NCBI GenBank assembly: GCA_021083345.1
Contig: JAJGRE010000006.1
Location: 1-64,000, forward strand
Length of the DNA stretch: 64,000 nucleotides
Direction of reading: 5' to 3'
Origin: Calditrichales bacterium MX18-03
GTDB taxonomy: Bacteria; Bacillota; Clostridia; Lutisporales; Lutisporaceae
A program made the translations under genes and the position numbers. How positions within the stretch are numbered: the first letter of the stretch is position 1; each line of letters starts with the position of its first letter. Positions 1-10,675 of this stretch are shown piece after piece. The notes beneath the pieces were generated by a model. The model was not told where the DNA came from and searched no databases. It saw nothing but the letters and a program-made list of their open reading frames with translations.

Positions 1-151
1 TCTTTTCGCTTCACCGTCAACTGGTACTTTCATCTAATCTCGGACTGTTGCTTCTATATTTAACTGCTTTTCTCCGAGATCGGTTTTCCCTGCTGCACGT
101 TTCTGCTGTCCACCTCCTTTGATGAAGTTTCGCTTCATCTCGGGGCGACAA
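1..151 (-). ncRNA. Candidate structured RNA or long leader, cut by window edge
   Basis: No convincing gene lies here, yet the stretch sits directly downstream of a near-perfect promoter. Read on the minus strand it contains a 7-bp hairpin (positions 121-139) followed by an SD-like AAAGGAGGTGG. The sequence ATCTCGGA (around 73-80) can pair perfectly over 8 bp with TCCGAGAT (around 37-44). The same segment can also pair over 7 bp with an upstream CCGAGAT near 137-143, so two folds exclude each other. A GTG after the SD opens only a 12-codon frame. An ATG at about position 33 opens a frame that runs off the edge. It may be a structured RNA (the raiA motif is one family to test) or a regulatory leader. 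The class is not identified. Confidence 0.35.
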
Positions 152-157
152 GTATTG

Positions 158-186
158 ATTCTATCACCTTTGTAACCTGAAGTCAA
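158..186 (-). promoter_or_regulatory. Sigma-A promoter reading toward the left edge
   Basis: On the minus strand the -35 is TTGACT (181-186) and the -10 is TAGAAT (158-163), with a 17-bp spacer. Transcription would start near 151 and run out of the window. It is not positioned to serve the gene at 243-569, which reads toward this promoter from upstream. Confidence 0.7.
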
Positions 187-242
187 ACGGAAGTTTTTTA
201 CTTTTCTCATTTTTTCTTTCCTTATATAGTGCGAACGCCATA

Positions 243-569
243 CTATTTTGGATCGATGGAATCGTTCAGATTGTAGATTGTGCTGTCTCCATTATAAATC
301 ATCAGGTTGATCAGCTGCTCATCCGTTCCGAAAAATTCCTCGATTTTATCGCAAACCGCCTCCATTCCCTCTTCTTCTATTTTATTGACACTGAGGAAAA
401 AGACATCCTTTTCGCCGTCGTCCCCGTAACCGATTATAACGTTGCCGTTATACCCGCCGGCCAGACCCTCGCCGTCATCATAGGTCAGGCTCCTGATTTC
501 TACATTTTTATATTTCTCAGGGTTTGAAATAAGAATCCGATTCTTGTCAAAAATGCCTTTTGTCTCCAC
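243..569 (-). CDS. Hypothetical small acidic protein
   Basis: This encodes about 108 residues, acidic and soluble, with no signal peptide or membrane segment. I do not recognise the family. A glycine-rich middle (GEGLAGGYNG) is followed by alternating hydrophobic residues that suggest beta strands. The SD AAGGAG lies only one base before an ATG at 573-575 but seven bases before an in-frame GTG at 567-569, so the GTG is preferred. It stands alone, downstream of the terminator that ends the por operon, and reads the same way. Codon use resembles its neighbours, so it is probably a real gene. Confidence 0.6.
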   Translation of the reverse strand: METKGIFDKNRILISNPEKYKNVEIRSLTYDDGEGLAGGYNGNVIIGYGDDGEKDVFFLSVNKIEEEGMEAVCDKIEEFFGTDEQLINLMIYNGDSTIYNLNDSIDPK

Positions 570-643
570 AACCATTCTCCTTCTTTGCTTTTTAAATTAT
601 TTTTTCCTTGTTTTATTGTTTTTATTAAAAAGGGCTTTTCTAG

Positions 644-676
644 AAAAAAGAGCTGCATATGAGATACAGCTCTTTT
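644..676 (-). terminator. Terminator of the por operon
   Basis: A hairpin with 10-bp arms AAAAGAGCTG / CAGCTCTTTT is followed on the minus strand by TTTTTTC. It begins a few bases after the porB stop codon and ends the porGDAB transcript. Confidence 0.8.
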
Positions 677-682
677 AGGAAC

Positions 683-1618
683 TTATGCTTCATTGCATCT
701 TCTTAGGAGATCTTCCCACTTCATGTCAATGTCTTTTTGAAGTTCCTCCAGAAGGTGTTTGTTTTCCTTGTTAAACAGGTGTTTGAACCGTCCTTGCGGT
801 TCCAGATAGTTTTCTACGGGAAGCTTTTTCTTGGGCTTGTAGTTCAGCTTCCACACGCCGCCTTCTACTTCATACAACGGCCACACGCAGGTATCCACCG
901 CCAGCTTGCATATTGCCATCAGATCCGGCGTGTCGTACCGCCAGCCTCTGGGACAAGGCGCCAGAACGTTCATAAATGCAGGTCCCTTGGTATAGATGGC
1001 TTTCTCGGCCTTTTCATACAGGTCCTTGAAATTGGAGGTCAGTGTTGTCTGTGCGACATAAGGGATATGATGTGCCGCCATGACGGCCGTCAGATCTTTT
1101 TTAAACTGCTGCTTTCCGGGCAGAACGGTCCCCTGAGGGCTTGTGGTGGTATCTGCATACTTCGGTGTGCCCGAGGACCTCTGTATTCCGGTGTTCATAT
1201 AGGCTTCGTTATCATAACAGACATACACCATGTCATGTCCTCTTTCCATGGCACCGGACAGCGATTGCAAGCCGATGTCGTATGTACCGCCGTCACCACC
1301 GAAGGCTATGAATTTATAGGTGTCATCCATTTTGCCTTTTCTTTTCAAGGCGGTATAAGCCGCCTCGGCGCCGCTGATCGTAGCGCCCACATTCTCGAAA
1401 GCACTGTGGATAAAAGACTCCCGCCATGCCGTATAAGGATACAGAAACGTCGAAACCTCCAGGCAGCCTGTAGCCGCACCGCATACCGCATGGTCCTCAG
1501 GTTTCAGTGCTCTCAGGATTGTCCTGACCACCGGCGGCGCGCCGCAGCCTGCGCACATCCGGTGTCCGCCCGTCAACCGCTCGGGTTTGTTCATTACTTG
1601 CTTCAGATTATATGCCAT
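683..1618 (-). CDS. porB: 2-oxoacid:ferredoxin oxidoreductase, beta (TPP) subunit
   Basis: This is the thiamine diphosphate-binding beta subunit of a four-subunit 2-oxoacid:ferredoxin oxidoreductase, which turns a 2-oxoacid (probably pyruvate) plus CoA into acyl-CoA, CO2 and reduced ferredoxin. Its 311 residues match the family. CAGCGAP near residue 22 and a later GAATGCLE supply cluster cysteines. GDGGTYDIG near residue 108 with a following DNEAYMNTG forms the TPP/Mg site. It is the last gene of porG-porD-porA-porB. Its SD lies right after the porA stop but is separated from the ATG by a 42-base hairpin. Substrate cannot be fixed from sequence; 2-oxoisovalerate enzymes share this layout. Confidence 0.93.
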   Translation of the reverse strand: MAYNLKQVMNKPERLTGGHRMCAGCGAPPVVRTILRALKPEDHAVCGAATGCLEVSTFLYPYTAWRESFIHSAFENVGATISGAEAAYTALKRKGKMDDTYKFIAFGGDGGTYDIGLQSLSGAMERGHDMVYVCYDNEAYMNTGIQRSSGTPKYADTTTSPQGTVLPGKQQFKKDLTAVMAAHHIPYVAQTTLTSNFKDLYEKAEKAIYTKGPAFMNVLAPCPRGWRYDTPDLMAICKLAVDTCVWPLYEVEGGVWKLNYKPKKKLPVENYLEPQGRFKHLFNKENKHLLEELQKDIDMKWEDLLRRCNEA

Positions 1619-1625
1619 ACATAAG

Positions 1626-1667
1626 CTCTAAAGGTGATGTACGTGAAATGCAATGGCACCTTTAGAG
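1626..1667 (-). promoter_or_regulatory. Hairpin between SD and start codon of porB
   Basis: Perfect 11-bp arms CTCTAAAGGTG / CACCTTTAGAG (1626-1636 and 1657-1667) enclose a 20-base loop. On the mRNA the SD AAGGAGGTGG (about 1672-1681) comes first, then this hairpin, then the porB ATG at 1618. With the hairpin folded, the SD-to-start distance drops from about 55 bases to about 12. Confidence 0.7.
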
Positions 1668-1678
1668 ATTCCACCTCC

Positions 1679-2860
1679 TTATTCTCTTACTCCGATGTAG
1701 CGGTAGTCCGCTCCGACTTTCCCGGTTTTCTGGATTTCCAGGAGGTCCCTGTAAACCGTTTCGATATCATCCGACCGTACATCTCTTCCGCCCAAGCCGT
1801 AGATATAATTGACGGTTTTGATGCCGTCCGCATTGCCGTAAAGTGCAGCCCTAATATCAGCATTCAGCGGGCCTCCCACTGCAGAAAAGCCTTCTGCTTT
1901 GTCCATAACGGCCAGCACCTTGACGTGCCTGAGGGCATCTGCGATCTCATTGGAGGGGAAGGGCCTGAACACCCGTATCTTCAGCAAGCCTGCCTTGACT
2001 CCCTCTTCCCGCAGTTTATCCACAACGGTTTTGGCCGTGCCGGCGGTAGAGTTAATGATGACGATTGCCACCTCTGCGTCTTGCAGCTTATAGCTCTCAA
2101 ACAGGTCGTACTTTCTTCCCGTCAGCTTTTCAAACTCCACTGCTATATCCAAAATGACCTTTTTTGCATTGATCATGCTCTGAGCCTGTTCCCGCTTGTG
2201 CTCGAAGCAGTGTGCCGGCAAGTCCAGAGGACCCACTGCTATTTTTTCTTTAGGATTCATCAGATAATGCTCCGGCTTATACTCTCCCACAAAGGCTTTG
2301 ATCTTGTCGTCCTCCAGCAGCTCAATATTCTCAACAGCATGGCTGGTGATAAAGCCATCCTGACAAACCATCACCGGCAGCATCACATCCTTATGCTCAC
2401 CAATCCGGGTTGCTTGCAGCATATTGTCGTAGGCCTCTTGGTTGTTTTCGCTGTAGAGCTGGATCCAGCCGGAATCCCTTGCACCCATGGAATCACTATG
2501 GTCGTTATGGATATTCAGCGGACCGGATAATGCCCGGTTGACACAGGCCATCGTAACAGGCAGCTTCATAGCTGCTGCGATATAGAGCACCTCCCACATA
2601 AGCGCCAAGCCGTTGGCAGAGGTTGCCGTCATTGTCCTGCCGCCTGCCGCCTGCGCTCCCACACAGGCAGACATGGCACTGTGCTCCGACTCCACGGCTA
2701 CAAACTCGGTTTCCACTTCCCCGTTGGCAACAAACTGAGAAAAATATTGAGGGATTTCTGTAGACGGCGTTATGGGAAATGCCGCTACCACGTCGGGATT
2801 GATCTGCCGCATTGCAACAGCAATTGCTTCATTTCCGGATAATCTTTCTCTTATCGGCAT
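1679..2860 (-). CDS. porA: 2-oxoacid:ferredoxin oxidoreductase, alpha subunit
   Basis: This is the alpha subunit (393 residues, full length) of the four-subunit oxidoreductase. The N-terminal pyrimidine-binding domain carries AAFPITPSTEIPQ and an ESEHSAMSACVGAQAAG segment that helps bind TPP at the interface with PorB. The C-terminal domain carries RVFRPFP and the DKAEGFSAVGG region typical of PorA. It follows porD by about 30 bases and precedes porB. Its SD (AGGAGGTG, 2883-2890) is 23 bases from the ATG, with a 15-base perfect hairpin between them. The family includes pyruvate and branched-chain enzymes. Pyruvate is likely but not proven, because nifJ in the same window covers pyruvate. Confidence 0.93.
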   Translation of the reverse strand: MPIRERLSGNEAIAVAMRQINPDVVAAFPITPSTEIPQYFSQFVANGEVETEFVAVESEHSAMSACVGAQAAGGRTMTATSANGLALMWEVLYIAAAMKLPVTMACVNRALSGPLNIHNDHSDSMGARDSGWIQLYSENNQEAYDNMLQATRIGEHKDVMLPVMVCQDGFITSHAVENIELLEDDKIKAFVGEYKPEHYLMNPKEKIAVGPLDLPAHCFEHKREQAQSMINAKKVILDIAVEFEKLTGRKYDLFESYKLQDAEVAIVIINSTAGTAKTVVDKLREEGVKAGLLKIRVFRPFPSNEIADALRHVKVLAVMDKAEGFSAVGGPLNADIRAALYGNADGIKTVNYIYGLGGRDVRSDDIETVYRDLLEIQKTGKVGADYRYIGVRE

Positions 2861-2865
2861 TTTAT

Positions 2866-2880
2866 CGCACCTACGGTGCG
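2866..2880 (-). promoter_or_regulatory. Hairpin between SD and start codon of porA
   Basis: CGCACC (2866-2871) and GGTGCG (2875-2880) form a perfect 6-bp stem with a 3-base loop. It lies between SD AGGAGGTG and the porA ATG. Folding it brings the SD to a normal 8-9 bases from the start. It is the second such arrangement in this operon. Confidence 0.7.
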
Positions 2881-2891
2881 TTCACCTCCTC

Positions 2892-3200
2892 TTATTCGTC
2901 TTCCTTCACAAAGTCAATGGCATCAAAGGGGCATACTTTGAAACAGACCCCGCAGCCTTTGCAATGGTCATAGTCATAATCCAGCCTTTTGCTGTCCTCC
3001 ACCGGAATGGCGTTATCGGGACAAGTGGGCGGACAAAGCATGCATTGTGTACACTTTTCAATGATCCAAACCGGTTTCATGGCACGCCAATCCCCCGTCA
3101 GAAAATCCTCGGCATTGCCGGCATCATAGATGGCGCCTCCAGGCGTAATCTCTTTCCACGGGGTGCTGGTTGTCATCGTCTTGGCATCCTTGTTTCTCAT
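2892..3200 (-). CDS. porD: 2-oxoacid:ferredoxin oxidoreductase, delta (ferredoxin) subunit
   Basis: A 102-residue ferredoxin-like subunit that passes electrons from the TPP centre to external ferredoxin. Two [4Fe-4S] motifs are visible, CTQCMLCPPTCP near residue 50 and CKGCGVCFKVCP near residue 80, as in other PorD proteins. The start ATG overlaps the porG stop by four bases (ATGA), which suggests translational coupling, and an SD (GGAGGTG) lies in the end of porG. It is the second gene of the operon. Confidence 0.93.
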   Translation of the reverse strand: MRNKDAKTMTTSTPWKEITPGGAIYDAGNAEDFLTGDWRAMKPVWIIEKCTQCMLCPPTCPDNAIPVEDSKRLDYDYDHCKGCGVCFKVCPFDAIDFVKEDE

Positions 3201-3775
3201 AGGCCTTGCACCTCCTGCATGGATCGCTCTATTGCCTTCATGTTCCCTTCGATGACCTCCGGCTTGGTGGCGAATTTGTGGGCAAAAGATGACTTCATAT
3301 CGGTGAGAAACTCTTTTTCATCCATAATGCCGCTTACTTTTACGACGGCACCGAGCATCGGCGTATTGGGGAAGTATCTGCCTAAAGCGTCCTCCGATAT
3401 TTTCCTGGCATCAACGGTGCATACCTTGCCATTATAACCCTTTAGGTACTTTTTCACTTGGTCCGGACTTTTCTCGGTGTTGACAATGATGGCTCCGTTT
3501 TCCTTAAGGCCGGCTGTCACATCCACAGAGGTCAAGAGTGTTTCATCTACCACCACGACATAATCCGGCTCATATATATTGGAGTGGATGGTGATCCGGT
3601 CATCGCTGATCCGGTTATAGGCTGTGATAGGTGCGCCCATTCTCTCCGGACCATATTCCGGGAAGCCTTGAATAAATTTGCCGGTGTTGAATGCGGCATC
3701 TGCCAGAAGCAATGCTGCTGTTTTCGCACCCTGTCCGCCCCTGCCGTGCCATCGTATTTCCACTAGCTTGCCCAA
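3197..3775 (-). CDS. porG: 2-oxoacid:ferredoxin oxidoreductase, gamma subunit
   Basis: The first gene of the por operon encodes the 192-residue gamma subunit. The N-terminus has the family signature GRGGQGAKTAA (residues 11-21), followed by GFPEYGPERMGAP, where the gamma domain binds CoA in PFOR-type enzymes. The start appears to be TTG at 3773-3775 behind SD GGGAGG. The upstream gap to the hydrolase gene is only 71 bases, with no clear terminator, so some read-through from the hydrolase is possible. I saw no convincing promoter in that gap. Confidence 0.92.
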   Translation of the reverse strand: MGKLVEIRWHGRGGQGAKTAALLLADAAFNTGKFIQGFPEYGPERMGAPITAYNRISDDRITIHSNIYEPDYVVVVDETLLTSVDVTAGLKENGAIIVNTEKSPDQVKKYLKGYNGKVCTVDARKISEDALGRYFPNTPMLGAVVKVSGIMDEKEFLTDMKSSFAHKFATKPEVIEGNMKAIERSMQEVQGL

Positions 3776-3846
3776 AATGTATCCTCCCTTCAGTGTTTGC
3801 TATTTTTGTTATCTTGAATATTTTGTACCAATACATGCGCTTTTAT

Positions 3847-4983
3847 TTATGACTTTCTATCAATCCAATCCAAAATATATTCGATGGCCAGCTTCAAGTT
3901 CCCCACCTGGCAGTGATGGGAAGCATGCTCCGCCCGGGTAAAGATGCGGCCTTCAGTGGACCTGGCGTTCTTCAGTGCATTTTTCTGTTTCTCAAAATAG
4001 ATGGTATAGATGTCATCCTCTCCAGCCATCAGAAGCACATCCTGCCTGATCAGAGGTGATACTGCCTTTGTATTGTATTGCTTCTGTGCCGTCACATAGC
4101 CGTACAAATCGGCTGCTCCGAATACGTAGCAGCCGTGACCGATCATCCAGTCTGCAAAAAGGCTGCTGCTTCTGATTTTCCGCTCCATTTTATTGATCAC
4201 ATTTTTTGCTTTGAGCCCCAGCAGCAGATTAAAAATGAGGTTCTTTACCGGCGGGTTTTTGCTGGTTGCTGCACCGTATAAGTCGTATACAATATCATAC
4301 AGGACAACTCTGCTGATCCTTGGTTCATATGCCGCTGCTCTGGCTGCAAGATAACCGCCCAGCGACACGCCGATCAGGGTAATATCCGACAAGCTGAAAT
4401 AATCTAGAACTGCACTAACCGGTTTTTCCCATTCCGGAGTCATCTTCATCCCAAAGTGGTGCAAGGGTTCTCCTTGTCCCGGTCCTTCGAAAAGGTACAC
4501 CTCATAACCCGCATCGCAGATAAGCCTGACCAGGGGATAGAATTCAACAATAAAAGAGTCATATCCGCCATGCATGACGATGGTGCCTTTTTTCTTTCCC
4601 TGATGCTTCACCTTCATGACCGGCAGGAAGCCGCTGCCGAAACATATCTGATGACGCTCTATGGGCTCATCTCTATAGGCCTTCTCATATAATGCCATGC
4701 ACCTGTCATACAGCTGCTCCTTCATGGGGTCGCCGGTGGCAGCCACAAACTCCGCTGCGCGGAAATAGGTGGCTGCATTCAGCCAGCGTTCCTCCTGCTC
4801 CGCTGTCTCCGCAATCCGAATAAGCTCCTTCTGCCAGTCTCCGAAGCTCTGTATCCTTCCGCCGATTTCCATCAGGTCTTCCAATCTTGCTGCTCCTGAT
4901 GCGTACCAACGGTTCAGCTGGAAATTCACCATGACGTCCTTTTGAAATTCGTGGAAACCGATTGGGTAATTGAATTGAAGCAT
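3847..4983 (-). CDS. Alpha/beta hydrolase (FrsA-like esterase fold)
   Basis: This 378-residue protein has a helical N-terminal cap of about 130 residues and then an alpha/beta-hydrolase domain. Visible elements are the oxyanion segment MHGGYDSF (near 137), the nucleophile elbow GVSLGGYLAARAA (near 205), an acid in MAGEDD, and the histidine region EHASHHC near the C-terminus. There is no signal peptide, so it is cytoplasmic. It resembles FrsA/dipeptidyl-peptidase-like esterases of unknown substrate. It lies just downstream of a TetR gene on the same strand. A palindrome matching the operator ahead of tetR sits between the two genes, which suggests control by that repressor. Confidence 0.85.
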   Translation of the reverse strand: MLQFNYPIGFHEFQKDVMVNFQLNRWYASGAARLEDLMEIGGRIQSFGDWQKELIRIAETAEQEERWLNAATYFRAAEFVAATGDPMKEQLYDRCMALYEKAYRDEPIERHQICFGSGFLPVMKVKHQGKKKGTIVMHGGYDSFIVEFYPLVRLICDAGYEVYLFEGPGQGEPLHHFGMKMTPEWEKPVSAVLDYFSLSDITLIGVSLGGYLAARAAAYEPRISRVVLYDIVYDLYGAATSKNPPVKNLIFNLLLGLKAKNVINKMERKIRSSSLFADWMIGHGCYVFGAADLYGYVTAQKQYNTKAVSPLIRQDVLLMAGEDDIYTIYFEKQKNALKNARSTEGRIFTRAEHASHHCQVGNLKLAIEYILDWIDRKS

Positions 4984-4995
4984 GTTATCCCTCCC

Positions 4996-5013
4996 TAACT
5001 AACTACTTAGTTA
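4996..5013. promoter_or_regulatory. TetR-type operator ahead of the hydrolase
   Basis: An inverted repeat TAACTAA-N4-TTAGTTA (7-bp arms) lies 13 bases upstream of the hydrolase start. Its core matches the palindrome in front of the tetR gene (5675-5688), so both genes probably share one repressor. Confidence 0.6.
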
Positions 5014-5028
5014 ATTTTATTTAAAATA

Positions 5029-5655
5029 TTATTTATAACGGCTCAAGTGGCTTGCAAGATGGGTTGACTTAAAGGCATCAAAAAAATACGCCTTTAGCTC
5101 AGCCTCACTCATGCTGTAATAAGCCATCCACTCATCATAGAAGGCGGCAAAGTTAAAAATCGGCAGTACCCCGGTAAAAAACTCCGTCACCAAAAGATCC
5201 CTTCTCTCATACGGGAACACACCGCCTCTGCTCTCGTAGGCCTGCTTTATGTTTTCTATTTCGGTATCAATGATCTGCTCGCCCATTTTTAATAGGATGG
5301 CATGCTTGGGGTCTGCCTTCATGGATTCTGCAAGAGCTACCTTTATGAGGCGCCGATTCTGCAGTGCAAAATCTACAAAACCATCAAAGACTTGTCTGAA
5401 GATATCATCCTGCCTTACATCGGGAAAATCAGCCAGAGTCCGGTTCTGAACCTGCCTGCCTTTTTTTATCAGTTCCTCAAACAGTGCATCAAGAATCGCA
5501 TCCTTACTGTCAAAATAGTAATAAATCAAAGCTTTATTAACGCCTGCCCGTTTTGCAATTTCATCCACTCTGGCTCCGTCGAAGCCTGTCTCAGCAAATA
5601 CAGCCTCCGCTGCCTCCAGTATTCTCTCTTTTGATTCTGCTGTGTCTCTCTTCAC
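5029..5655 (-). CDS. TetR/AcrR family transcriptional regulator
   Basis: A 208-residue repressor of the TetR family. The N-terminal helix-turn-helix covers about residues 10-55, including FAETGFDGARVDEIAKRAGV and YYYFDSKDAIL. The C-terminal ligand domain is variable, so the inducer cannot be named. The start is GTG at 5653-5655 with GGAGG eight bases upstream. A palindrome (ACTAAC-CA-GTTAGT) just upstream of the start is a likely autoregulatory operator. A related site precedes the downstream hydrolase, which is the obvious regulated partner. Confidence 0.92.
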   Translation of the reverse strand: MKRDTAESKERILEAAEAVFAETGFDGARVDEIAKRAGVNKALIYYYFDSKDAILDALFEELIKKGRQVQNRTLADFPDVRQDDIFRQVFDGFVDFALQNRRLIKVALAESMKADPKHAILLKMGEQIIDTEIENIKQAYESRGGVFPYERRDLLVTEFFTGVLPIFNFAAFYDEWMAYYSMSEAELKAYFFDAFKSTHLASHLSRYK

Positions 5656-5674
5656 TATATATCCTCCAAAATTT

Positions 5675-5688
5675 ACTAACCAGTTAGT
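5675..5688. promoter_or_regulatory. TetR-type operator ahead of tetR
   Basis: A perfect palindrome ACTAAC-CA-GTTAGT lies about 20 bases before the tetR start. It is close to the TTAACTAAC-GTTAGTTAA type operators known for TetR regulators in Firmicutes. Confidence 0.6.
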
Positions 5689-5735
5689 TAAATTATATGC
5701 TATCTGTGTGACAAATGCAATAGGATACTATAAAA

Positions 5736-5766
5736 AAAGATCAGTTCGCGCTGCGAACTGATCTTT
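5736..5766 (-). terminator. Terminator after nifJ
   Basis: A strong hairpin AAAGATCAGTTCG / CGAACTGATCTTT with loop CGCTG lies just downstream of the nifJ stop. On the minus strand it continues into a T-rich tail. Confidence 0.85.
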
Positions 5767-5786
5767 CTATTTTAGCCTTTACGGAC

Positions 5787-9359
<3,573 letters not shown>

Positions 9360-9478
9360 TCATATAAAGGCTTTCAATGATGGGTTTCTGCACCCGGCTT
9401 GCCTTTTACAAACTTTAAAAAGCATTGAAGCTGCTTCCAACAAATATTTAACAATCTTTTTAAAAATCCACCAACTCT

Positions 9479-9507
9479 AGTATAGTAAACATTCAATATA
9501 ATGTCAA
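9479..9507 (-). promoter_or_regulatory. Sigma-A promoter of nifJ
   Basis: On the minus strand the -35 TTGACA (9502-9507) and -10 TATACT (9479-9484) are 17 bp apart. The predicted start near 9472 gives a leader of about 155 bases before nifJ, long enough to hold post-transcriptional control. Confidence 0.8.
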
Positions 9508-9674
9508 TTTTATGAGGTTATTTTTTATAAAAATAAACAGCCTCCACATCCCCGCCCGGTTCAGTGAACGCCGTATATTTTGAGTATTTTCAGTCAATTT
9601 TAACATTTCAAACAAATTGCACTTTTTATACATTTGACCTTATATTTATGCATACCAATTCCAGCCCTAGTACC

Positions 9675-9790
9675 CTGTAACGCTTAAACCTTGCATTACT
9701 CGGCGAGGGAAATTTTCGTATGATACCCGCAAACCAAGGCGAGGATTGTGTAATACTGGTGGTATTACGAATGATCATAAAAAATACTGC
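9675..9790. other. Intergenic stretch with paired motifs, possible dispersed repeat
   Basis: The 9318-9774 gap has no gene. Its part nearest bofA is richer in GC than the AT-rich rest and holds two GGCGAGG copies in parallel context plus the hairpin GTAATAC-TGGTG-GTATTAC (about 9750-9768). It runs into the 3' end of bofA. It could be bofA 3' sequence, a weak terminator without a T-run, or a dispersed intergenic repeat. No second copy was seen in this window. Confidence 0.25.
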
Positions 9791-10044
9791 AGGAATACCA
9801 GCAGCAGGATTCCGGGTATTCCCAAAAACCCGGCCACCAATGCCGTAACGGGATTGATGCCGATAGTCAGTCCCATCATCCCGCCGAATATGTTCAAGAT
9901 AAAGAGCGCCACCGCCCCCACAATACCATTTATGACAAGCCTCACAATAATTTTAATCGGCAATACCAGCAGCATGCCGATGATATAAACGGCACCGATT
10001 GCCAGAAAAATCGCCAATATGGAAAACACATCGATCTGCGGCAT
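9775..10044 (-). CDS. bofA: Pro-sigma-K processing inhibitor BofA family
   Basis: An 89-residue membrane protein with two or three hydrophobic segments (about 8-30, 38-58, 65-88), matching BofA. In Bacillus, BofA holds the intramembrane protease SpoIVFB inactive in the outer forespore membrane until sigma-K is needed. The C-terminal GINPVTALVAGFLGIPGILLL is typical of the family. It is the last gene of the conserved dnaX-yaaK-recR-yaaL-bofA order, which supports the call. Its presence suggests an endospore former. Confidence 0.9.
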   Translation of the reverse strand: MPQIDVFSILAIFLAIGAVYIIGMLLVLPIKIIVRLVINGIVGAVALFILNIFGGMMGLTIGINPVTALVAGFLGIPGILLLVFLQYFL

Positions 10045-10156
10045 CCTGATTCCCCCTTTTCAGCCGTTTCTTATATATAGCTGTTTCTTTTTGCAGTTTA
10101 TCATCCCTATATTATATTAGCTTGTATATGCATATATTCTCTTCATTTTTCTGCGG

Positions 10157-10459
10157 TTATTTGAAAACAACGTTCTCGATGACCTTCATGCCCTTGGCCT
10201 TTGCCTGCTTTAACAGGTAGACATACTGGGATTTGGCGGCTTCCATCTTGTAAATGGCATGGTCCACCAGTTCCGGATCCGACACGTTGTCAAAAAAATT
10301 TTCGGCATCCTGCATCTCCTGCTTTGCCCTCACGATGACCCGGTAAAGCTCCTCCTCGGAGTCCATTTCCCTTGTGCGTACCCCATCCAACAGGACAGCA
10401 ATCAGCTCATTTATCGTTTTGACCTTTCTCGGTTTCCTTGGCGCCAGGTTTGTAGACAT
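10157..10459 (-). CDS. yaaL: YaaL family protein (DUF2508)
   Basis: A 100-residue soluble, charged and mainly helical protein of unknown function. The call rests on its size, composition and position between recR and bofA, where yaaL lies in Bacillus and relatives. A motif rich in acidic residues and tyrosine (SEEELYRVIVRAKQEMQDAE) covers the middle. A terminator separates it from recR, so yaaL-bofA probably have their own promoter in the AT-rich 150 bases upstream. Confidence 0.8.
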   Translation of the reverse strand: MSTNLAPRKPRKVKTINELIAVLLDGVRTREMDSEEELYRVIVRAKQEMQDAENFFDNVSDPELVDHAIYKMEAAKSQYVYLLKQAKAKGMKVIENVVFK

Positions 10460-10610
10460 TTCATTACACCTCCGTTTTCAATACTGCAGAAAACCATCGG
10501 CTCTACGCTCTTGACAGCTCTCAGTACATTAATAATTTATCCAATTATTAACATTAATATTCCGGAGATGAAAATAAAACATGATCAATAAGCCTGCCCA
10601 TTACAAATAA

Positions 10611-10653
10611 AAAGCAGACAGGTCTATCACATTATATAAGCCTGTCTGCAAAA
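10611..10653 (-). terminator. Terminator after recR
   Basis: GCAGACAGG (10614-10622) pairs with CCTGTCTGC (10641-10649), and the minus strand continues into TTTTTATTTG. It splits the dnaX-ebfC-recR transcript from yaaL-bofA. Confidence 0.8.
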
Positions 10654-10675
10654 ATATTCCTATTTGATGAATACT

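Noticed and set aside
1634-2530. Plus-strand open frame of 298 codons over porA
   Set aside because: It is antisense to a well-supported porA and its product has no recognisable family features. The same holds for 737-1624 over porB.
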